DNA of 5,788 bases, from contig CAQTPN010000107.1 in NCBI GenBank assembly GCA_948888345.1, forward strand, positions 1 through 5,788, read 5' to 3'. Shown one piece after another: positions 1 to 5,423 of this stretch (the stretch's first letter is position 1; every line of letters starts with the position of its first letter). The DNA comes from an uncultured bacterium (GTDB taxonomy: Bacteria; Cyanobacteriota; Vampirovibrionia; Gastranaerophilales; Gastranaerophilaceae). The position numbers and the translations under genes were made by a program. Below the pieces are notes generated by a model, which saw only the letters and a list, made by a program, of their open reading frames with translations, was not told the DNA's origin and searched no databases.

Positions 1-124
1 TTTCTTCGTTTGATTACTACACTATTTCTTACCAACATAAAAACACAAAGATATTTTAAAATCAAGCGTTTTATCCTGTTTTTATAATAAATGTTAAATT
101 ATATTTATGTTTCTGTTATAAATT

Positions 125-598
125 CTAAAAACAAAAATATTCATTAAAGTAGCAGTGTTTGCTGACACTTAATTCGGGTGCGCCTGTTTCCAGATATTTT
201 GCAAATTTAACAAGCACGGTGTTTGCCTTTATCGGATTTGTAAAACCGTAATCAATAAAGGCTTCCCCCTTATCAACCCCGAAATTTAGAAGTATATCAT
301 AGATAACTTTTTTGTTTTCAAGCTTTCTTGGGGCTACGGAAACTTCATAAATCTGCTCAGTATCAAAACGGCTTATATCTATGGAGTCATGGTCAAATGC
401 ACTCTTTTTACTGATTGTGCAGGAATAAGTCTTTTTTTCGCAGTCTAAATACATATCAAAACCTGCAGCCTGAATAAGCCCGTATGCGATTAAAAGTACA
501 AGCAATGCAGCTGCAATCTTAAGTTTTCTAAGGGATAATACGATAACAACCCTCTTTTTTTTCTTTTTAAAAAAATTTCCAAATAATTTTTTAATCAA
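125..598 (-). CDS. Membrane-anchored protein of unknown function, coupled to ffh
   Basis: This is a 157-residue protein of no family I can name. It has a basic cytoplasmic tail (residues 1-26, including a run of five lysines at 11-15), one hydrophobic helix at about 27-47, and a polar domain at 48-157 that should lie outside the membrane by the positive-inside rule. The domain looks like a strand-rich fold ending in a helix (about 123-136). It carries exactly four cysteines in two CX6C pairs (C53/C60 and C149/C156), which could form disulfides. The overall pattern (Cys-x6-Cys hairpin, paired strands, late helix with an 'A..xx.F..YL' look) faintly resembles small cyanobacterial PH-like membrane proteins; that is only an impression. 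The start is TTG: its first two and last bases overlap the ffh TGA stop (TTGA, 595-598), and an AGGAGG site lies 9 nt upstream. No ATG occurs before residue 49. Co-transcription and translational coupling with ffh are likely. I am confident that it is a gene, not of its role. Confidence 0.82.
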   Translation of the reverse strand: MIKKLFGNFFKKKKKRVVIVLSLRKLKIAAALLVLLIAYGLIQAAGFDMYLDCEKKTYSCTISKKSAFDHDSIDISRFDTEQIYEVSVAPRKLENKKVIYDILLNFGVDKGEAFIDYGFTNPIKANTVLVKFAKYLETGAPELSVSKHCYFNEYFCF

Positions 599-1974
599 AA
601 GGGAAACCCTCCTTTATTTTTCATTCTGGCCATCAAATTTGCCTGCTGTCTGGCTTTTGGACCTTTTAGAGTATTTTTTAAATCTCCAAAGCCCTTCATC
701 ATTTTTCTCATTGTTTCAAATTGCGCCATAAAGGCATTAAATTCATTGATATCAACGCCCGCGCCCTTTGCAATTCTTCTTTTCCTGCTTGCATTTAATA
801 TATCAGGATTTGCGCGCTCTTTTTTTGTCATGGAGCTTATCATAACTTCAATTTTCTTGAACTGTTTTTCTCCCTCATAAGAAATTTTTTGTTTAACATC
901 CTTATTAAGCCCCGGAATCGGCAGAAGCCCCAGTATATTTTCTATTGAGCCAAAAGCCTTCATCTGCTTTTGAAATTTTAAAAAGTCATCAAAAGAAAAT
1001 TTATTCTTTAAAATATTAAGTTCAAGTTCTTTTGTTTGTTTTTCATCAAATGCACTCTGCGCCTTCTCTACAAGGCTTACTATATCACCCATGCCAAGAA
1101 TTCTGTTGGCCATCCTGTCAGGGTAAAAATCTTCAAGCGGAACAATTTTTTCGCCCGTCCCGATTAATTTTATCGGCTTTTTGGTTGAATAAACTATACT
1201 TAAAGCGCATCCGCCCCTAGTATCGCCGTCTAATTTTGTTAAAATAACCCCTGTTATATTTAATTGCTCATCAAAGTTTTTAGCAATATCAATAGCTTCC
1301 TGTCCTGTCATAGAGTCAACCACAAGGAGTTTTTCATTTAAGGGATACAGTTTATCAATAATTAAAAGCTCCGCCATCATGTCAGTGTCTATTTGAAGCC
1401 TTCCTGCAGTATCAAAAATCAAAACCGTGTTATTGTTGTCTTTAGCGTATTCCAGAGCTTTTTTTGCGATTTCTGTAACATCTTTTGAATTATCTATGCT
1501 GAAAAAATCAACCTCAATTGATTTTGCAAGCGTTCTTAACTGTTCAACTGCGGCGGGTCTGTAGACATCCATTCCGACAAGCAAAGGCTTTTTGCCTTCA
1601 TTTTTCATCCTCAATGCCAGTTTTGCGCTGGCTGTGGTTTTTCCGCTTCCTTGAAGTCCCAACATCATAATAATGCTTGGGTTTGTGTCAAGTTTTAGGG
1701 GAGATTTTTCAGACCCGAGTAAACCCGTTAATTCGTCTGAAACTATCTTAATCAGCATCTCGGAAGGTTTAACGCTTCTTAAAACATCCGCGCCTTCCGC
1801 TTTTTCTTTAATATTTGAAATAAAGGATTTTACAACATTCAATGAAACATCAGATGCAATCAAGGCCCTTCTGATTTCCCTTAAAGCATCTGCCATATTC
1901 TCTTCACTCAAAGTGCTGTTTGAGGAAGTTTTATAAATTATTTCCTGTAATCTTTCGGATAAATTATCAAACAT
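595..1974 (-). CDS. ffh: Signal recognition particle GTPase Ffh (SRP54 homologue)
   Basis: Ffh binds the 4.5S/SRP RNA and hydrophobic signal sequences on nascent chains, and delivers ribosomes to the membrane through its partner GTPase FtsY. The 459-residue product matches the usual 440-480. Numbering from the ATG at 1974, the N domain begins MFDNLSERLQ and runs to about 90. The G domain has P-loop GLQGSGKTT (106-114), the insertion-box region with DVYRPAAVEQL (136-146), DTAGR (188-192), TKLDGDTRGG (246-255) and GTGE (272-275). The methionine-rich M domain (about 320-459) includes a finger-loop-like LGLLPIPG (348-355) and the RNA-binding SRKRRIAKGAG (396-406). An in-frame GTG lies 15 nt upstream at 1989, but family alignment favours MFDNL as the N-terminus, and the GTG sits beside a predicted -10 box. 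No Shine-Dalgarno precedes the ATG; see the promoter at 1981-2009. The stop overlaps the next gene by 4 nt. The identification is secure. Confidence 0.98.
   Translation of the reverse strand: MFDNLSERLQEIIYKTSSNSTLSEENMADALREIRRALIASDVSLNVVKSFISNIKEKAEGADVLRSVKPSEMLIKIVSDELTGLLGSEKSPLKLDTNPSIIMMLGLQGSGKTTASAKLALRMKNEGKKPLLVGMDVYRPAAVEQLRTLAKSIEVDFFSIDNSKDVTEIAKKALEYAKDNNNTVLIFDTAGRLQIDTDMMAELLIIDKLYPLNEKLLVVDSMTGQEAIDIAKNFDEQLNITGVILTKLDGDTRGGCALSIVYSTKKPIKLIGTGEKIVPLEDFYPDRMANRILGMGDIVSLVEKAQSAFDEKQTKELELNILKNKFSFDDFLKFQKQMKAFGSIENILGLLPIPGLNKDVKQKISYEGEKQFKKIEVMISSMTKKERANPDILNASRKRRIAKGAGVDINEFNAFMAQFETMRKMMKGFGDLKNTLKGPKARQQANLMARMKNKGGFPF
608..613 (-). promoter_or_regulatory. Strong ribosome-binding site inside the ffh 3' end
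   Basis: On the minus strand this reads AGGAGG, a full Shine-Dalgarno match, 9 nt before the TTG at 598. It is built from the AAA-GGA-GGG codons of ffh (the K-G-G of its C-terminal KGGFPF). It decides the TTG start of the 157-residue gene, which otherwise has no usable start codon near its N-terminus, and it argues that ribosomes finishing ffh re-initiate there. Confidence 0.8.
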
Positions 1975-1980
1975 AAAGCT

Positions 1981-2009
1981 ATTATACACTAAGAAAACTT
2001 GAAAGTTAA
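1981..2009 (-). promoter_or_regulatory. Predicted ffh promoter, giving a leaderless mRNA
   Basis: Read on the minus strand there is TTAACT at 2009-2004 (4 of 6 to TTGACA), a 17-nt spacer, then a perfect TATAAT at 1986-1981. Only 6 nt separate the -10 box from the ffh ATG at 1974, so a start point at the normal distance would fall on or next to the A of the ATG. There is no Shine-Dalgarno in the same stretch. It lies wholly in the 39-nt gap between the 215-residue gene and ffh. The match is good, but a perfect -10 can arise by chance in AT-rich DNA. Confidence 0.55.
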
Positions 2010-2013
2010 ATCA

Positions 2014-2661
2014 TTACTTTTGTGTATTTTCTGTATTTTTACCTTTTTTACCGAAAGCACCTTCAATTATATTGAACAAAAGAAGAATGGAAGCGGCACT
2101 AAGCCCTATTGATACCGAATTTTTCATAACTTCAGCCGTACGCGCTTTTTTGGCTTCTTTTTTGGCAAAATTCAAAAGATTATCTCCTTTAGCAGCCTTA
2201 TTGATATATTCTATGGCACTTTCTTTCAGGGCCCATGCTGTGTCTGAAATCTTTTGCTGAGCGTTTTTTAATACATCTCCTGCAAGTTCTTTATTGTCTA
2301 AAATCTGTTCCGCTTTTATATATTCTTGCGCCTTTTGAAGCTGTTCTTGGGCATTTTTAAACTCTAAATCAGGCAGTTTTTCTTCAGAAAGCCCCATAGT
2401 GTTCATACTGCTTCTAATGAAGGTATCGCAAAGCAAATTGCTTACTCTTTCCGTATCTTTAATCGGTATTAAAGAAGTAATGGCCCCCGCAGCAGCTCCG
2501 CCCGTTACCCCGAGAGCTGCGGTAATCCCGACTTCTTTTGCAGCGTTTAACAATTTTCCGCCCTTTTTCTGCGGGGCCTGTTTTGCCTGCTGTGCTTGGT
2601 TTATTCCGTTTTGAGCGTTTATTGTGGTTTGTATAAAATTAGCCATTTCTGTTTGCTGCAT
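2014..2661 (-). CDS. Hypothetical two-helix membrane protein
   Basis: I do not recognise this 215-residue protein. Visible parts, in order, are a Gln/Asn/Ala-rich N-terminus (1-30), a short basic stretch with KKGGK (32-36), and a Gly/Ala-rich hydrophobic segment at about 45-66 whose small-residue spacing is glycine-zipper-like. A long charged helical region follows (about 98-178, rich in Ala, Lys, Glu and Gln, plausibly coiled coil). Last come a second hydrophobic helix at about 182-203 and a basic, polar tail. There is no signal peptide cleavage motif and only one cysteine (C78). The helix-charged stalk-helix layout suggests an inner-membrane hairpin or a pore- or scaffold-like protein, but no function follows from it. 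The ATG at 2661 is preceded by AAGG with a 7-nt gap, which supports it over the ATG five codons later. It lies 55 bp after the radical SAM gene and 39 bp before ffh, with a possible promoter of its own. Confidence 0.8.
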   Translation of the reverse strand: MQQTEMANFIQTTINAQNGINQAQQAKQAPQKKGGKLLNAAKEVGITAALGVTGGAAAGAITSLIPIKDTERVSNLLCDTFIRSSMNTMGLSEEKLPDLEFKNAQEQLQKAQEYIKAEQILDNKELAGDVLKNAQQKISDTAWALKESAIEYINKAAKGDNLLNFAKKEAKKARTAEVMKNSVSIGLSAASILLLFNIIEGAFGKKGKNTENTQK

Positions 2662-2687
2662 ATTAAAACCTTTTTTAAAAGTACATT

Positions 2688-2696
2688 TTTATAACA
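2688..2696 (-). promoter_or_regulatory. Possible extended -10 promoter for the 215-residue gene
   Basis: The minus strand reads TGTTATAAA, an extended -10 (TGn plus TATAAT with one mismatch). It ends 26 nt before the ATG at 2661, giving a predicted leader of about 20 nt that still contains the AAGG site. No acceptable -35 box lies at 16-18 nt, which is tolerated by extended -10 promoters. It falls in the 55-bp gap after the radical SAM gene, so read-through from upstream remains possible. Confidence 0.35.
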
Positions 2697-2716
2697 AACA
2701 TAAAGGAAAATAATTG

Positions 2717-4057
2717 TTATTCAAAGTTTATAAGGGCTAAAGTTTCATCAAAATTGTAACAATCCTTAATAATATAAATAGTGGCATCCGGGTTAATTTT
2801 TCTAATCTCATCTTCAATATCTGAAATTTTTATCCCGTCTAAAAATTCTTCAGTTCCGTCTTTGAGCATGACGGATGGAATTATAACATGCTGAAATTCC
2901 TTGCCCTGTACTGCTTTCAAGATGTCTTGGCCTGTAATAAGTCCTGCAACGCTTATTTTGTCCCCAAAAAATTCATTATTTATATCAATTACTTCAAAAT
3001 CAAGGTTTTCGGTTTTTATTTCTTCTGCAAAGCCTGAAAATAGCTTTGCTGCAATGTTTCCGGTTAAAATTGAAATTTTCTTTTTATTTTTCAATTTTTT
3101 CTTTAAACGTTTTTTGCACTTTTGAAAACTATCGGTCAAAAGTCTTATGGCACCTACTCCGTCTTCAATTTGCACAAATTCACCGTAATATTTTTTATCG
3201 GGAATTTCTCTTTCTGCGGTTAAAAATATTTCATCCGATGCCATTGCTATATGCCTTTTCTGGCATAAATTAAATTCATTCAGCAAATCTATTATATTAT
3301 TGGCATTTTCTTTAGTTAGGGGCTTTAAAATATCTCCCTCTCTGTATTTGCTGACCCCTACAGGCACAACAGCAAGGGATTTTAAAATTTTTTTATACTT
3401 TTTAAGGTCGGATAATGTGCGTTTTAATTCCTCCCCATCGTTAATATCAGGGCAAAGTACTATCTGGCCGTGGATTTCAATTCCATTTTTTTTAAATCTG
3501 TCTAAAATGTTTAAAATCTCTCCCGCCCTTTTATTATTTAGCATTTTTACCCTTAAATCAGGGTTTGTGGTGTGAATTGAAACATACAAAGGCGAAAGCT
3601 GCAAGGCCTCAATCCTCTCCCAGTCTGCTTCTTTAAGGTTTGTCCCTGTAATATAAGTCCCTTGAAGGTAAGAGGTGCGCCAATCGTCATCTTTTACATA
3701 AAGGCTCTCCCTCAGGCCCTTTGGCTGCTGGTCTACAAAACAAAAAATACATTTATTTAAACAGGGTTTTATGCCGTCAAAAACTGCGCATTCAAAATCT
3801 ATCCCTAAATCTTCATCCTCATCTTTTTCAATTTCCAAAAGTTCTGTCTCTCCCGGCAAAATACTGCCGTCCTCCTGAATTTGAGATGCTTTCCTGATTG
3901 CAAGATTAATATTCTCATCCTGCATAATAAAACTCAATTCTATAATATCTTTTGGCTGTATTCCGTTTATGGAAAGGATTTCATCCCCTTCGGCAAGTCC
4001 TAATTCCTCTGCAATTGAGCCTTTTTGCACTCCAAAAACTATCATTCCTTTTTTCAT
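2717..4057 (-). CDS. PDZ / radical SAM / DUF512 family protein
   Basis: This 446-residue protein belongs to the DUF512 radical SAM family, whose substrate is unknown to me; family members are normally of this length. An N-terminal PDZ-like domain covers about 1-60 (VQKGSIAEELGLAEGDEILS). The radical SAM core starts near C90 with the cluster motif C99-x3-C103-x2-C106 (CLNKCIFC), followed by the family's FVDQQPKGLRESLY and KDDDWRTSYLQGTYITGTN. Further family signatures are LYVSIHTTNPDLR (157-169), QIVLCPDINDGEEL (198-211) and YGEFVQIEDGVG (291-302). The C-terminal DUF512 part includes ILTGNIAAKLF (330-340). All three cluster cysteines are present, so it should bind a [4Fe-4S] cluster and cleave S-adenosylmethionine; no signal or membrane segment is seen, so it is probably cytosolic. 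The ATG overlaps the preceding stop as ATGA, with GAGG 7 nt upstream, implying coupling to the PadR-like gene. Confidence 0.95.
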   Translation of the reverse strand: MKKGMIVFGVQKGSIAEELGLAEGDEILSINGIQPKDIIELSFIMQDENINLAIRKASQIQEDGSILPGETELLEIEKDEDEDLGIDFECAVFDGIKPCLNKCIFCFVDQQPKGLRESLYVKDDDWRTSYLQGTYITGTNLKEADWERIEALQLSPLYVSIHTTNPDLRVKMLNNKRAGEILNILDRFKKNGIEIHGQIVLCPDINDGEELKRTLSDLKKYKKILKSLAVVPVGVSKYREGDILKPLTKENANNIIDLLNEFNLCQKRHIAMASDEIFLTAEREIPDKKYYGEFVQIEDGVGAIRLLTDSFQKCKKRLKKKLKNKKKISILTGNIAAKLFSGFAEEIKTENLDFEVIDINNEFFGDKISVAGLITGQDILKAVQGKEFQHVIIPSVMLKDGTEEFLDGIKISDIEDEIRKINPDATIYIIKDCYNFDETLALINFE

Positions 4058-4548
4058 TGAATTTCCTCAATTAATTTTTCAACTGCGGCAAGTTGTGAAT
4101 TTATAACTCCCTTTTGCCTTTCTGTGTACAGGTTATAGGGGTTTTCAAGAGCGGCAGTTGTTTCTGCCCTTAAAATTTTAAGATTGTTTAAGCAATTTTG
4201 AAAAAGCTCTTTTTTCTCATCCTCCTCTAAAATGTCTGAAATACAGACCAGTATTGAAGCATTATTTAAAATATGGGCTTTATTTTTGAATTTATAGGAA
4301 GAAATTAAGCTTTTTAAATATTTCTGTCCGAAGGTCGTGATTTTATAGGTTTTTGTAAGCATTCCGCCGTCTGTCATTTTTGATTCAAATTCAACACAGG
4401 ATAACCCTTCCAGCTTTCTTAGAGAAGGGTTTATGGCTCCAAGACTCGGAGAAGCGTACATAAAAAATTTTTCCTCAATTAATTTTTTAATTTTGTAAAT
4501 TGTGGCATCATATTTAATTAAAATGTATAAAATAAGAATTTCCGTCAT
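4054..4548 (-). CDS. PadR-like winged-helix transcriptional regulator
   Basis: This 164-residue protein begins at once with a PadR-type winged helix. The opening TEILILYILIKYDATIYKIK matches the usual 'ILxLL...GYEI' first helices, though the normal Gly before Tyr is replaced by Ile17. SPSLGAINPSLRKLEGLSCV (33-52) is the family's recognition-helix signature (usually SPGTIYPALKRLEEEGLV). TKTYKITTFGQKYL (65-78) is the wing followed by the linking helix. Residues about 90-164 are helical and charged, suited to the dimerisation role of the PadR C-terminus; their length fits the larger (Vir-like) PadR subfamily. PadR proteins are usually repressors, often of an adjacent gene and of themselves. The ATG has GGAG 7 nt upstream and lies behind a good promoter. 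It overlaps the radical SAM gene by 4 nt. The effector cannot be read from the sequence. The family call is moderately strong; it could be a divergent relative. Confidence 0.8.
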   Translation of the reverse strand: MTEILILYILIKYDATIYKIKKLIEEKFFMYASPSLGAINPSLRKLEGLSCVEFESKMTDGGMLTKTYKITTFGQKYLKSLISSYKFKNKAHILNNASILVCISDILEEDEKKELFQNCLNNLKILRAETTAALENPYNLYTERQKGVINSQLAAVEKLIEEIQ

Positions 4549-4571
4549 TTTAAAGCTCCAAAATCTAATCT

Positions 4572-4601
4572 ATTCTAGCATAAAGGTTTAAATATTGTGA
4601 A
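4572..4601 (-). promoter_or_regulatory. Promoter of the PadR-radical SAM operon
   Basis: On the minus strand TTCACA (4601-4596, 5 of 6 to TTGACA) is followed after 18 nt by TAGAAT (4577-4572, 5 of 6), and TG stands one base before the -10, making it an extended -10. The predicted start point is near 4565, giving a leader of about 17 nt that contains the GGAG site of the regulator gene. The -35 box overlaps that of the divergent uppS promoter. Confidence 0.6.
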
Positions 4602-4622
4602 ATTCTTTATTTAATTTATAAT
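4595..4622 (+). promoter_or_regulatory. Predicted uppS promoter
   Basis: TTGTGA (4595-4600, 4 of 6 to TTGACA), a 16-nt spacer and a perfect TATAAT (4617-4622) precede the uppS TTG start at 4642. The predicted start point is around 4629, leaving a leader of only about 13 nt, just enough for the weak GGAT-like ribosome site at 4630-4633. AT-richness raises the chance-match risk, but the position suits uppS and nothing else. Confidence 0.5.
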
Positions 4623-4641
4623 TTTATTTGGATAAAAGAAA

Positions 4642-5385
4642 TTGGAAAAAATTTTGATAGTTGTTGAAAATAATTTAGAAAAAATAAAAAGTCTTGTAAA
4701 AGATACAAATTTAAAACATATAGCAATAATAATGGACGGAAACAGACGCTGGGCAAAGGAACACTGCCTGCCATCCGCCATGGGGCACAAAAAGGGGGTT
4801 GATTCCCTTAAAAATATTGTAAAGGCGTCACACAAATGCGGTGTAAAATATCTTACTTTGTATGCGTTTTCAACGGAAAATTGGAACCGAAAACAAGACG
4901 AGGTGGACTTTCTAATGGGTCTGCTTGCAAGCACGATAAAAAATGAATTAAATGAGCTTCATCAAAATGACGTCAAACTAACCTTTATCGGAGATATAAA
5001 GGCCCTTAACGCTGAGCTGCAGGACATTTTGGCGAATGCTGAAAATACGACAAAAAATAATAAAGGCGTAAATCTGCAAATAGCAATTAATTACGGGGCA
5101 AGAAACGAGCTGATTAATGCCGTAAAGTGTATTATAGAAGATGGTATTTCTGCAAATGAAGTTACAGAGGAGGTTTTGCAAAATCATCTTTATACAAAAA
5201 ATATCCCGGACCCCGATTTATTAATAAGAACCGGGGGCGAGATGCGGGTAAGCAATTATCTTTTATGGCAGATTGCATACTCTGAGCTGTATGTCACGCG
5301 CAAATACTGGCCGGAATTCAATGAGGATGCACTTTTTGAATCTATTGAAGAATTTGCAAAGAGGCAAAGAAGGTATGGCGGTTAA
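4642..5385 (+). CDS. uppS: Undecaprenyl-diphosphate synthase (cis-prenyltransferase)
   Basis: The enzyme condenses isopentenyl diphosphate onto farnesyl diphosphate in cis to give the C55 carrier lipid for peptidoglycan and other surface polymers; it works at the cytoplasmic face of the membrane. The 247 residues match the usual 240-260. Visible motifs are HIAIIMDGNRRWA (26-38) with catalytic Asp32, His49 in GHKKG, the AFSTENWNR block (75-83) with Ser77 and Arg83, INYGAR (149-154), and the C-terminal signature from DLLIRTGGE (192-200) to W209, with Arg196, Arg202, Ser204 and Glu215. All residues corresponding to the known E. coli active site are present. The third motif position is GNRRWA rather than the GNGRWA of E. 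coli, a common variant. A TAA lies in frame just upstream, and no ATG occurs before the DGN motif, so the start must be non-ATG. TTG at 4642 is the longest option; TTG at 4654 is the alternative, with a GGA 9 nt before it. It lies 38 bp before rdgB, probably in the same transcript. Confidence 0.97.
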   Translation: MEKILIVVENNLEKIKSLVKDTNLKHIAIIMDGNRRWAKEHCLPSAMGHKKGVDSLKNIVKASHKCGVKYLTLYAFSTENWNRKQDEVDFLMGLLASTIKNELNELHQNDVKLTFIGDIKALNAELQDILANAENTTKNNKGVNLQIAINYGARNELINAVKCIIEDGISANEVTEEVLQNHLYTKNIPDPDLLIRTGGEMRVSNYLLWQIAYSELYVTRKYWPEFNEDALFESIEEFAKRQRRYGG

Positions 5386-5423
5386 AACTGCTGTTTTTAT
5401 TTTTTTAAAAAAGAGGAAAAAAT

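Noticed and set aside
1..65. Open frame on the minus strand from TTG at 65 or ATG at 38 running off the left edge
   Set aside because: Only 12-21 codons are visible, no ribosome-binding site precedes the ATG, and the peptide (beginning MLVRNSVV) matches no N-terminus I know, including ribosomal protein S16, which often follows ffh. It could be the start of the next gene, but cannot be supported.
83..88. Perfect TATAAT on the plus strand in the 1-124 gap
   Set aside because: There is no -35 match at 15-19 nt and no TGn extension, and no plus-strand gene follows it; it is expected by chance in such AT-rich DNA.
1673..1936. Open frame of 87 codons on the plus strand opposite the ffh N domain
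   Set aside because: It is the antisense of a conserved domain and its composition follows the ffh codons in reverse; it is not a separate gene.
1975..1989. GTG at 1989 as the ffh start (five residues longer)
   Set aside because: Bacterial Ffh proteins begin close to MFDNLSERL, the extra residues are not family-like, and the codons coincide with the predicted -10 box.
4611..4934. Open frame of about 107 codons on the minus strand opposite uppS
   Set aside because: It lies almost wholly antisense to the conserved uppS coding sequence, has no family resemblance and no ribosome-binding site; it is a shadow frame.
5386..5423. T-run followed by A-run between uppS and rdgB as a terminator
   Set aside because: The stretch can pair only as T6/A6 with no GC stem and no loop, and it runs directly into the rdgB ribosome-binding site; read-through is more likely.
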